Of a DNA stretch of 64,000 nt, positions 19,901-27,429 are shown piece after piece; positions within the stretch are counted from its first letter, which is position 1; each line of letters starts with the position of its first letter. A program made the position numbers and the translations under genes. The stretch covers positions 434,001-498,000 of the forward strand of contig NZ_KB893637.1 in the NCBI RefSeq assembly GCF_000374125.1, given 5' to 3'. This DNA comes from Niabella aurantiaca DSM 17617 (GTDB taxonomy: Bacteria > Bacteroidota > Bacteroidia > Chitinophagales > Chitinophagaceae). Below the pieces are notes generated by a model. The model ran no database searches. It was not told where the DNA came from and worked only from the letters and a program-made list of their open reading frames with translations.

Positions 19901-21349
19901 GTTCGGGAGCCTTTTGCGCACCAGCTGGATATCACGCTGGAGAACACCCCTTATCTGATCGATCATGCACTGCTGCGCCAGCCCCCGGGCTGGAGCTGTG
20001 TGCAGGATATGGACCCGGTCATTCCGATGACGATGATCTTTGAGCTGTTTGGCGATATCACCGCAAGGCAGGTACCCGGCCGTAAGGTGCATAAGATATG
20101 CAACACAAAAGTGCACCAGTGGATGAACGTGGCCCAGCCATTCCGCGAAACGGTTACGGGGCACTGGAAGGGACCGGACCTGGCGCAGCTGGATCTGGAA
20201 AAATATGCTGCCGCAGAAGTAATGCTTGCCGGCACGCTGCCGGCAGCGCCAAAGACAGACGACAATATCGGTAAGGACCTGGGCATACAGATCACGCCGG
20301 AGAAGATCTATAAGGCACATATGTTCCATGGCCCGGCCTACCAGGGCATCCTGTCGGTTACGGCAATAGGAGAAAGAGGGATAAAAGGCCGGATCAAAGG
20401 CGCGGGAGGCAAGGGTTCTTTACTGGATAATGCGGGGCAGCTGTTTGGCCTGTGGTTGCAGCTCACGCTTACCAAAGACCGTATTGCATTTCCGGTGAAG
20501 ATCCAGGAGATCGCTTTCTATGGCGATATGGAGGATCAGGAAGGGGTTTTTGATTGTACCTGTGTACGCACTGCCATGAACGATGAATTTGTTACGGCCA
20601 ATATAGTGATGCAACGGGAGGGTCGTACCTGGGCCATCATTACCGGCTGGCAGAACCGGAGGCTGGAGATCGATGAGGCCCTCTGGAGGATATCGATGTC
20701 GCCATTGCAGCACCGGCTGTCGGAGGAGCTGGCCCCCGGTGTGTTCCTGTTTTACAATGCCTATAACCGTGTGGTCAGCTGGGACTTTATCCTGAAGCGG
20801 TATTTTAACCAGGAAGAAAAAAAACATTACCAGGGACTGAACCCTGCAAGAAAAAAGATATGGATGATCAGCCGGGTGGCGGTCAAGGATGCCGTAAGGG
20901 CGCTGCTGCAGCGGGAACGGGGCTACTCCTGCTTCCCGATCACTTTCAGCACCCGCAGCAACGAAAAGCAACAGCCTTATGTAGCTGGTGAAGCCGTGGA
21001 AGACATCAGGGTTTCGCTGGCGCATAAAGGTACCGATGCGGTAGCGGTTGCGGCAAGCGGCCGGCCGGTAGGGATCGATATCGAACGGATCGCGGTGCGT
21101 ACTCCGGATTTTATGGAGCTGGCCTGCACCGCGGCCGAGCGTGCGCTGATCAGGGACCTGGATCCTGCCGAGTGGAGTACCCGGCTGTGGGTGGCCAAGG
21201 AAGCGTATGGCAAAATGCTGGGACTGGGGCTCAAAGGCGATCCCAGGGCCTATGAAGTAAAACAGATCAGGGGCGATGAGCTGCTGATCAATGACACGGT
21301 GATCAAAACAATGCAACATAAAAATTATATTATAGGATGGACACTGTAA
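16988..21349 (+). CDS. partner megasynthase: KS-AT-DH-phosphopantetheinyl transferase
   Basis: A 1453-residue enzyme. Ketosynthase (about 35-480; C238 in DAACASS, H373 in HGTGT, H412) is complete, so it is not a chain-length-factor. The acyltransferase-like domain (about 575-860) has S644 in GHSLGEW and H745, but the FPGQG signature is FPGLDGL and Leu stands where the malonyl-binding Arg should be. A double-hotdog dehydratase follows (about 970-1250; H993 in LIDHALL, D1147 in LDNAGQ). The C-terminus (about 1260-1453) is a Sfp-type phosphopantetheinyl transferase with GIDIE (D1364, E1366) and WVAKEAYGK (E1405, K1409), able in principle to activate the carrier domains of this cluster. C-terminal PPTase fusion recalls enediyne PKS. 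The start could be ATG 16988 (11-bp overlap with the previous gene), 17012 or 17081; the KS begins just after the last. Confidence 0.88.
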   Translation: MSGDPGTCMNRQGVQEGSKTADPVPKSWNAQMKETDIAIIGMSCIFPGAADPAAFWQNILDKKDAIQTVPAERLDPLYFDTATAGADRFYCSRGGFIPGVVFDPVRFGILPLAVEGMEPDQLLTLDLACKALEDAGALGNKEALEHTGIIIGKGNYAGPGATRAIEIVRTGEQIAEVLRHALPSLPETAIEKVKKEYQERKGRFSADTAMGLIPNLAASLVANRLNLGGAAYTVDAACASSLLAVDQAIREIHSGRCALMIAGGVHVAQNAAFWSIFNQLGALSRTQQIRPFDQDADGLLIGEGCGFVVLKKMSAAVQDGNRIYAVIKGVGVSSDGSGTSVMSPAVKGQVKAIRQAWANAGIDPADVGYIEAHGTGTPLGDKTELETLRSVFGSAHTELRAGIGTVKSNIGHAMPAAGIAGLIKTALALYHDVLPPTLHCARPLPQMAATRFRAVTAPCSWSGSGLKPYAGVNAFGFGGINAHVVLEGYAPQQRAEAGSFAGDAVLLLARNSKELLIKALAGRDARTGEGNYRIALFDPSPERIEKAIKIVGRDKPWRNRQDIWFTNGPLLSGDAKLAFVFPGLDGLAGGEVESVAAYFGLDGRRPAQESGLLAQALDVLERSRVLDTAMKRLGIIPDMNAGHSLGEWLAARSSELAEEASVTQLLNVLDPGTFELKDSRFIAVGCGLETAVPLMEQIPDLYLSNDNCPSQVILCGTHAAIGQLTAILKERQVFYQVLPFQSGFHSPFVADKLDVLLRGMEGMRFQTTRIPLWSATTLQTYPENFDAIRALSVEHLIRPVRFRELILKLYEEGARVFVQIGAGGLTGFIDDTLKGRMYSAVASNVPVRSGIAQLQRVLAALFAEGRAVDLAFMGIRNEPERRAAKGIKLQLGTPLVKQWPLLDEAVLSAGRSVPADVLPAEVPGHPVMRAMKENVNELIRMQEELVSLFRLAREVPAGEGIAPVRTVPPAPVREPFAHQLDITLENTPYLIDHALLRQPPGWSCVQDMDPVIPMTMIFELFGDITARQVPGRKVHKICNTKVHQWMNVAQPFRETVTGHWKGPDLAQLDLEKYAAAEVMLAGTLPAAPKTDDNIGKDLGIQITPEKIYKAHMFHGPAYQGILSVTAIGERGIKGRIKGAGGKGSLLDNAGQLFGLWLQLTLTKDRIAFPVKIQEIAFYGDMEDQEGVFDCTCVRTAMNDEFVTANIVMQREGRTWAIITGWQNRRLEIDEALWRISMSPLQHRLSEELAPGVFLFYNAYNRVVSWDFILKRYFNQEEKKHYQGLNPARKKIWMISRVAVKDAVRALLQRERGYSCFPITFSTRSNEKQQPYVAGEAVEDIRVSLAHKGTDAVAVAASGRPVGIDIERIAVRTPDFMELACTAAERALIRDLDPAEWSTRLWVAKEAYGKMLGLGLKGDPRAYEVKQIRGDELLINDTVIKTMQHKNYIIGWTL

Positions 21350-21633
21350 CAATCAACCAGCCGGCTGCGGCGGCAATTTTCGATCTTTTGAAACAATTTA
21401 TTACCGAAGTGATCGGCGAGGAGTTTGCGGAGGAAATGGACATCCGGCCCTCCAGCTCTTTTACAAAGGACCTGGAAATGGACAGCATCGAGATCGTTGC
21501 CTTTTCCGAAAAAGTAAAAGCGCATTTTGGCGCGCACATCGATTTTACCGGCTGGTTATCGGGTATGGATCTTGACCAGCTGATCAATCTGAATCTGAAC
21601 GATATCATCCATTACATCCAGCAATGCCGGTAA
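21337..21633 (+). CDS. stand-alone acyl carrier protein
   Basis: A 98-residue acidic protein with the carrier fold: helix 1 (IFDLLKQFITEVIG), then the attachment motif DLEMDSIEIV with S50 as the phosphopantetheine site, and a final helix (LNDIIHYIQQCR). It overlaps the megasynthase stop by 13 bp and the following hydrolase start by 10 bp, so it is surely part of the same operon. Its motif (MDSIEIV) differs from the IDSIKRM of the built-in carriers, so it probably serves another step, for example a starter unit, a side chain, or hand-over to the acyltransferases at the end of the cluster. Confidence 0.92.
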   Translation: MDTVTINQPAAAAIFDLLKQFITEVIGEEFAEEMDIRPSSSFTKDLEMDSIEIVAFSEKVKAHFGAHIDFTGWLSGMDLDQLINLNLNDIIHYIQQCR

Positions 21634-22388
21634 TCCAGGTCAACGGAAAGAAGGTTCATATCCAGGAGCTGAATAAAGGAGCTGCGGAAACCGTGGTAAT
21701 GATCCATGGTATGTTCAGCAACCTCTCCGTGTATTATTTTAACATCGCTCCCGTACTGGCCAGGCGCTTTCATGTTGTATTATATGATCTTAAAAGTCAT
21801 GGCATGAGCGAACGCGCGGCGGATGGGTACGACCTGGACAGCATGACGGGCGACCTGCGGGCGCTGATGGACGTTCTGGGGCTGGATAAGGTACACCTGG
21901 TGGGCTACAGTTTTGGCGCGCTCATTGGTCTTAAAATGGCCATGCATTTTCCCGGGCGCATTCACGGGCTGGCAATGATCGAAGGACCGGATCCTGCCGA
22001 TGACCGTACCCGCGGCTTTATGGATGCCTACAACCGGGATTCCCTGGAACATTATTTCAATACCACAAAAGTACGGATAGGCAGGCGGCAGCTGGAGCGG
22101 AGTCACCGCATGTATGAATTCCTTTTTTCCCAGACCTCCATCAAAAAGGATATGCTGGCAGAGCGGGATCTTTTTGCCGATGCGCGCCTGACGGCCCTGG
22201 CGCACCAGCCCCTGCTGATCTACGGTAACCGTTCCGACTGCCTGGAGGCCGGCTATTTTTTAAAGGACCATATTCCCGGTGCCGTACTGGTAGAGATAGG
22301 GGGCGACCATGACCTGCCGGTTCAGGCGCCGGAACAGGTAGCCGCTGTGCTGATGCGCTTCCTTGTAGGGGAAACAATGACTGTTTAG
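21624..22388 (+). CDS. alpha/beta-fold hydrolase
   Basis: A 254-residue alpha/beta hydrolase. The oxyanion region VVMIHGMFSN, the nucleophile elbow GYSFGA (S96), an acidic residue near D205 (YGNRSDCL) and H229 (IGGDHDLP) give a complete catalytic triad. No signal peptide; cytoplasmic. It overlaps the ACP gene by 10 bp. Since neither megasynthase has a recognisable thioesterase domain, a role in chain release or in editing mis-primed carriers is reasonable; an esterase acting on the final lipid is an alternative. Confidence 0.88.
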   Translation: MPVIQVNGKKVHIQELNKGAAETVVMIHGMFSNLSVYYFNIAPVLARRFHVVLYDLKSHGMSERAADGYDLDSMTGDLRALMDVLGLDKVHLVGYSFGALIGLKMAMHFPGRIHGLAMIEGPDPADDRTRGFMDAYNRDSLEHYFNTTKVRIGRRQLERSHRMYEFLFSQTSIKKDMLAERDLFADARLTALAHQPLLIYGNRSDCLEAGYFLKDHIPGAVLVEIGGDHDLPVQAPEQVAAVLMRFLVGETMTV

Positions 22389-22410
22389 ATAACAAAACCA
22401 AAGAATATTT

Positions 22411-23646
22411 ATGGCCAGGTTTGCGATCATAGTACCACCTTTTACCGGGCATGTAAATCCCACCCTCAGCCTCGGCAGTGAACTGCTGCGCAGGGGGCAT
22501 GAGGTAGGCTGGATCAGCCTGGACCCTGCATTGCAGCACCGGTTGCCGGCGGGTGGAATATTGCTGCAGACCGGCGGCGGCCGCAGCAGCCCGGAGCAAC
22601 AGGAGAACGATGCATATCTTGATAAGATCACGAGCAAAAGCGTCTATGGCATCGACAGCATTAAATTCCTGTATGAAGATGTGCTCATTCCCCTGAACCG
22701 CTATATGTACGCGGATATCCGGCAACAGCTGCTGCAATTTGTACCCGATATGGTCATCACCGATCATCAGCTGTTTGCCGGTGCGGTTGCCGCCCGGCAG
22801 TTGCAGATCCCCTATGCAACCTCGGTAACCGCACCTGCGGCGATAAACGTAATGGAGGATCTGCCCGGGGTACATGAGTGGGAGGAAAAACAGGTCGTGG
22901 CCCTGCAGCAGGAGCTGGGCTGGCCCGGCGATCAAAGCCTGGATTGTTCCGATGTACTGACGTTTGTATTTACCTCGCAGCTGTTTTTTGGAACCATGCA
23001 GCTGCCCCCGCATTTCCGTTTTGTAGGGCCGGTCATACAACATCGTAAAACGGCTGCGGCCTTTGACTGGGAGCGCTTTCACCGCACACCGCACCCGAGG
23101 ATCCTGGTGAGCATCGGTACCACTTTTGACCATGCGCATAAGCGGCTTTTCTTTGCCAGGGTGGTGGAGGCTTTTGGCGGAATGGCGCTCACGGTAGTGG
23201 TGGTCTCCGATCCCGGTCTGTTTGAAACGGTCCCGGACAATTTTATCATTCAAAAGATGGTCCCGCAATTGGAGCTGCTTCCGCATTTGCAGGCGGTGGT
23301 TTGCCATGGCGGGCACAATACCGTATGCGAAACGTTGAGTCATGGCCTGCCGCTGGTGGTCATCCCTATAGCGTACGATCAGTCGCATGTAGCGGGAAGG
23401 GTAGCACGCACCGGCGCAGGATTGCGGCTGAACTTCAACCGGTTCAAGGCACATCACCTGCGGGATGCGGTTATGGAAGTGCTGCAGCAGGAGCAGTTCC
23501 GGGAAGCTGCGGAGCAGATCTGCTCATCGTTTGAAGCCGCCGGCGGCGTAAGCGCTGCTGCAGGTCATCTGGAAGCATTATTAACAACAAAACAGGATCC
23601 TGTTGCGGGCCGGGGAAAAATGCAACCGGCGGGCAAGGGGTCATAA
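22411..23646 (+). CDS. GT1-family glycosyltransferase, copy 1
   Basis: A 411-residue UDP-glycosyltransferase-like (GT-B, family GT1/MGT) enzyme. The N-terminal acceptor domain begins with IIVPPFTGHVNP, where H14 corresponds to the catalytic base; the C-terminal donor domain carries the signature HGGHNTVCETLSHGLPLVVIP followed by YDQ. No membrane segment. Relatives act on hydrophobic acceptors such as macrolides, carotenoids, sterols or hydroxy fatty acids. It is followed after 9 bp by a paralogue with the same architecture, pointing to two sequential glycosylations or two sugar donors. Donor sugar cannot be read from the sequence. Confidence 0.9.
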   Translation: MARFAIIVPPFTGHVNPTLSLGSELLRRGHEVGWISLDPALQHRLPAGGILLQTGGGRSSPEQQENDAYLDKITSKSVYGIDSIKFLYEDVLIPLNRYMYADIRQQLLQFVPDMVITDHQLFAGAVAARQLQIPYATSVTAPAAINVMEDLPGVHEWEEKQVVALQQELGWPGDQSLDCSDVLTFVFTSQLFFGTMQLPPHFRFVGPVIQHRKTAAAFDWERFHRTPHPRILVSIGTTFDHAHKRLFFARVVEAFGGMALTVVVVSDPGLFETVPDNFIIQKMVPQLELLPHLQAVVCHGGHNTVCETLSHGLPLVVIPIAYDQSHVAGRVARTGAGLRLNFNRFKAHHLRDAVMEVLQQEQFREAAEQICSSFEAAGGVSAAAGHLEALLTTKQDPVAGRGKMQPAGKGS

Positions 23647-23655
23647 CCTGATCTT

Positions 23656-24861
23656 ATGTCGAAATTCTTATTTGTAGTACCGCCGTTTTTCGGACATCTC
23701 AGTCCAACGCTCAGTATAGGCGCAGGCCTCATCGCCAGAGGGCATGAAGTGACCTGGCTGGGCATTGTACCGGTTGATGAAGCACATTTGCCGGAGGGAG
23801 GTGTGTTCATGGTTCCGGAAGCGGCATTGAAGGGCCACCGCGCAGAGATAGAAAGGATATTGAAACGTCAGGATGATGGTCCTTCCCTGTCTCAGCCGGA
23901 AGTCATGAAGCTGGCGCTGGAAGAAACCTATGTGCCCATTGCCCGGATGATGATGCCGGGCCTGGAGCAGTTCATGGATGAATGGCAGCCGGATGTGGTC
24001 GTAAATGATTGCATTACCTTTGCCGGTGCGCTGGCTGCGTATAAAAAAGGAATTCCCTGTGCAACCACCACGCCGGTGCCGCCCGATGTAATGGGCGATA
24101 CGGCCGGTAATGCGCCGAAAATATTTGAATGGCTGCAAAAGCTGATCCGCGATCTGCAGCACAGTGTGGGCATTGAGGAAGAAGGCGTGTTCATACATTC
24201 CCGTAAACTGAATATAGTCTTCACCTCTGCGGCATTTGCGGGGTTCGGGAACCCGGAGCCGCATATGCAGTTCGTAGGTCCCGTGCAGGGCCGTCCCAAT
24301 CACAGCCCCTTCGATTGGGAGCGCCTGTCCGGGGCCACCACGCCGAAGATCTTTGTATCGCTGGGCACTCTGCTGGTAGATATCCGCAAGGAGTTTTTTA
24401 CCCGCCTGATCGAGGCTTTCCGGGATGAGCCGGTAACCATTATTGCGGCAACCGACCCGGCAGTTTTGGAGGAGTGGCCGGATAATTTTATTGTGCAGGG
24501 CTTTGTGCCGCAGGCGGCGCTGATGCCCCATATGGATGCGGTGATCTGCCATGGAGGATTTAACACCGTGAACGATACTTTTATGAACGGGTTGCCGATG
24601 CTGATTACGCCGATCGCATATGATCATTTCCACACCGCTTCGCTGATCGAAAAAGCCGGCTGTGGTCTGAAGATCCGGTACAGGCGGATGCGGGCTGCGG
24701 ATATGCGGAACGCGGTGTGGAGGTTGCTGAAAGAGCCCCGGTTCCGTGAAGCGGCCGCAGCAGTGCGCGAAACTTTTATGGCAGCAGGGGGCAGCGCAAG
24801 GGCCATTGAGCTCCTGGAAAATTTTGTAATGGAGGCTACTCCCAAACTGATGGATGCATGA
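23656..24861 (+). CDS. GT1-family glycosyltransferase, copy 2
   Basis: A 401-residue paralogue of the preceding gene. It has the same N-terminal pattern (FVVPPFFGHLSP, H14) and donor motif (HGGFNTVNDTFMNGLPMLITP, then YDH). Differences in the donor loop (FNTVND versus HNTVCE, YDHFH versus YDQSH) suggest a different donor or acceptor. Its stop overlaps the start of the first acyltransferase gene (ATGA), so glycosylation and acylation genes are coupled. Confidence 0.9.
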   Translation: MSKFLFVVPPFFGHLSPTLSIGAGLIARGHEVTWLGIVPVDEAHLPEGGVFMVPEAALKGHRAEIERILKRQDDGPSLSQPEVMKLALEETYVPIARMMMPGLEQFMDEWQPDVVVNDCITFAGALAAYKKGIPCATTTPVPPDVMGDTAGNAPKIFEWLQKLIRDLQHSVGIEEEGVFIHSRKLNIVFTSAAFAGFGNPEPHMQFVGPVQGRPNHSPFDWERLSGATTPKIFVSLGTLLVDIRKEFFTRLIEAFRDEPVTIIAATDPAVLEEWPDNFIVQGFVPQAALMPHMDAVICHGGFNTVNDTFMNGLPMLITPIAYDHFHTASLIEKAGCGLKIRYRRMRAADMRNAVWRLLKEPRFREAAAAVRETFMAAGGSARAIELLENFVMEATPKLMDA

Positions 24862-26150
24862 CCGGACCAAGAATAAAAAGAAGAATGCTGTTTGCAGAGC
24901 GCATGATGTACCAGGATGGCGCAACTCCTTTTAACGCCCTGTTCCCGTTAAGGATCCGCGGGGTGTTGTTACAGGAGCAGCTGCAGCATGCATTGAGAGG
25001 GCTGCAGGAAAAACATCCGGTGCTTGCTGCCGCGGTAACAACAGACAAAGAAGGGATGCCCTGGTTTGAGAGCACGGCACCGGAAATTGAAGTACCCATA
25101 CGCATTGCAACACGCAGCTCGGACGAAACCTGGCAGGAAGAGTCGGTAAAAGAATGGAATACCGCTTTTGATACCCGGAAGGGTCCCCTGATGCGGCTGG
25201 TATGGGTACGGGGAAACGAAGTTTCGGAGCTGTTGCTGGTGGCGCATCATTGTATGTGCGACGGGGGATCGGCGCTTGCTATTGTGAAGGAGTTCCTGTT
25301 GCTGATGGATCAGCCGGATGCGGATATCGGTAAGGAGCACGTGTTTACACAACTGTCAGACATTGTGCCGGCCGCTGTTTTGCGCAGCCGGAAAAAGATC
25401 CTGCGCGCCCGGCTGCTGGGCTGGGCGGGTTACCTGCTGCTGCATGCCATTCCGCTAAAGAAAAAAACAGTCAGCCGCGGGCAGGAGTACCTGCTTCACT
25501 GGAAGCTGCCGGAAGAAGCAACCAGGAACCTGGTGCAGCATTGTAAAGCGCTGGGGATTACGGTCAATACGGCCACAAGCCTGGCTTTGCTGAGCGCTTT
25601 TGCTGCGGTGCGCGGAAAAAAAGCAGCCAATAAGGTTACCTGCCCGGTGGAGATCCGGCGATATGCCCGGACGATCCGGGCCGACGCGGTGTTTGCATTC
25701 GGACTGTTGCTGGAGCTTTCTATGGATAAACGGCCGGGCCCCGGTTTTGCGGCAAAGGCACAGAAGCTGCAGGCCATGGCTTCAAAAAAGCTGGCCCGGC
25801 TGAACGCTTACGATTCGCTGATGATGCTGGAATATGCTCATCGGGCATTGCCGCGTATGGCGGAATTCCTGAAATATAGCAAGCCCACTAACGACTGCAT
25901 GTTTTCCAATATGGGCATATTGCGCATTCCGCACCAGTACCGCAATTTTGCGGTAGATGCGATCTTCAGCCCTTCGGTGATCGGTTCGCTGGGCAATCCC
26001 ACAACCTTGATCAGCTCTATATTTAAACAACAGCTGGACTTCAGCTTTATTTCCGCCGAAGGGTATATTCCCCGCAGTGAAGCTGTGGCTATAAAAGAAA
26101 AACTTACGGATCTGTTGCTGCAACTGCAAGGATCTCCTGACCCGCATTGA
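24858..26150 (+). CDS. PapA-like (condensation-fold) acyltransferase, copy 1
   Basis: A 430-residue protein of the condensation/acyltransferase superfamily, closest in layout to the PapA5 group (phthiocerol dimycocerosyl transferase-like). The active-site motif HHxxxDG is intact as H130-H131-C-M-C-D135-G136. The N-terminus (RRMLFAERMMYQDG) and the solvent-channel region with CPVEIRRYAR and later FSNMGILRIP correspond to conserved elements of this family. PapA enzymes move an acyl chain from a carrier protein or CoA directly to a hydroxyl of a polyol or sugar. Here the likely donor is the megasynthase or free ACP and the likely acceptor the glycosylated intermediate. Only 1 bp separates it from the next paralogue. 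Confidence 0.85.
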   Translation: MTGPRIKRRMLFAERMMYQDGATPFNALFPLRIRGVLLQEQLQHALRGLQEKHPVLAAAVTTDKEGMPWFESTAPEIEVPIRIATRSSDETWQEESVKEWNTAFDTRKGPLMRLVWVRGNEVSELLLVAHHCMCDGGSALAIVKEFLLLMDQPDADIGKEHVFTQLSDIVPAAVLRSRKKILRARLLGWAGYLLLHAIPLKKKTVSRGQEYLLHWKLPEEATRNLVQHCKALGITVNTATSLALLSAFAAVRGKKAANKVTCPVEIRRYARTIRADAVFAFGLLLELSMDKRPGPGFAAKAQKLQAMASKKLARLNAYDSLMMLEYAHRALPRMAEFLKYSKPTNDCMFSNMGILRIPHQYRNFAVDAIFSPSVIGSLGNPTTLISSIFKQQLDFSFISAEGYIPRSEAVAIKEKLTDLLLQLQGSPDPH

Positions 26151-26151
26151 T

Positions 26152-27423
26152 ATGAAAAGAAGACTTATCGTTGGAGAACGCATTATGTATGCCAACGGCG
26201 ACCGGCCGGTTAACTGCATATTTTCGGTAACGCTCGAAGGCGCATTGTCGGAAGAAGACCTTAACCGGGCCTTTGACCGGCTGCAGGCCAGGCATCCGCT
26301 GCTGCGGGCGGTGATCCTGCAGGAAGGAACGCGGTCGCCTTATTTTGACATCCGGGATACGCCCGCACCATCGCGTGTGGAAGTGCTGCCCCGGAATACG
26401 GATGAGGATTGGGTACGCGTTGCCGTAGCGGAATGGCAGCGCCCCTTTGACTACCAAAGCGCGCCGCTGATGCGCGTGCTCTGGTTAAAGGGAGATGCTG
26501 TATCGGATCTGGTGCTGGTACTGCCGCATTGTATTTGCGATGGCGGCACTATTGTGAACCTGATGCGGGAGCTGCTGGCTTATGCCGCCGATCCGCTGCT
26601 GGAGGCGGTACCGTACGCTTCTTTTGATACCACCGCTGATCTTGTTGCCAAAAGCGAAATGCCGGGGAAGGGAGCGGTGATCAGGGCGCGGGTATTTGCT
26701 TACGCAGCCCGGGGTATATTATCGCTCCTGGTCCGGAACAAACCGGTCGCAAGCGGAAGACAATACTATATGGTCCGCTGGCCGATGGACCGGGAGCAGT
26801 CACAGCAGCTGATGGCTGCCTGTAAGGCTGCTCAAACCACGGTGCAGGCGGCGCTGGGAGTCGCTTTCCTGACGGCTTTTGGTAAAGTGATGGGGCAGGA
26901 GGCGAAAAACAAACTGATCTGCCCGGTGAATATCCGTAAATCGGTGCCGGGTATCAGGGAAGACATGATGTTTGCTTTTGCGCCGGTGGTTGAACTTTCG
27001 GGGGCGGACAGGAATGATGCAGCATTCTGGAGCCGGGCGCGCAGGATGAAGGCAGATCTTCAGCAAAAGATCCATAAGCTAAACCCCAATCACCTGCTGG
27101 TGCTTACCGAATATTTTCACGCTGCAGCCGGGCAGATGGTCAAACACCTGCGCACCACCAAGGGAGGTCATGATATTACCTTATCCAATATGGGCCGGCT
27201 GGATATTCCGGCGGTCTACAACGGCTTTAACGTAAAAAGGGTGTATGCGCCCAGTGCCGCTTTACCCTGGAGAAACCCCAATACCCTGGTGGTGACCAGT
27301 TTTGACGGGCAGCTTGATTTTTCGCTGATATCCGAAGAGCATTTTCTCAGCAGGGACCGGGCGCAGGCGGTCCGGGATGCATTTATGTTCCAGTTGCAGC
27401 AGGCGGTGGCCGTTACCGGATGA
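26152..27423 (+). CDS. PapA-like (condensation-fold) acyltransferase, copy 2
   Basis: A 423-residue paralogue of the preceding gene. The active-site motif reads P125-H126-C-I-C-D130-G131: the second His, the catalytic base in the family, and Asp-Gly are kept, while the first His is Pro. The N-terminus (RRLIVGERIMYANG) and CPVNIRKSVPG and LSNMGRLDIP elements match copy 1. Loss of the first His is tolerated in part of the superfamily, so activity is plausible. Two such enzymes suggest acylation at two positions, as PapA1/PapA2 do in sulfolipid assembly (known in mycobacteria; inferred here). Confidence 0.83.
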   Translation: MKRRLIVGERIMYANGDRPVNCIFSVTLEGALSEEDLNRAFDRLQARHPLLRAVILQEGTRSPYFDIRDTPAPSRVEVLPRNTDEDWVRVAVAEWQRPFDYQSAPLMRVLWLKGDAVSDLVLVLPHCICDGGTIVNLMRELLAYAADPLLEAVPYASFDTTADLVAKSEMPGKGAVIRARVFAYAARGILSLLVRNKPVASGRQYYMVRWPMDREQSQQLMAACKAAQTTVQAALGVAFLTAFGKVMGQEAKNKLICPVNIRKSVPGIREDMMFAFAPVVELSGADRNDAAFWSRARRMKADLQQKIHKLNPNHLLVLTEYFHAAAGQMVKHLRTTKGGHDITLSNMGRLDIPAVYNGFNVKRVYAPSAALPWRNPNTLVVTSFDGQLDFSLISEEHFLSRDRAQAVRDAFMFQLQQAVAVTG

Positions 27424-27429
27424 TTTTTT

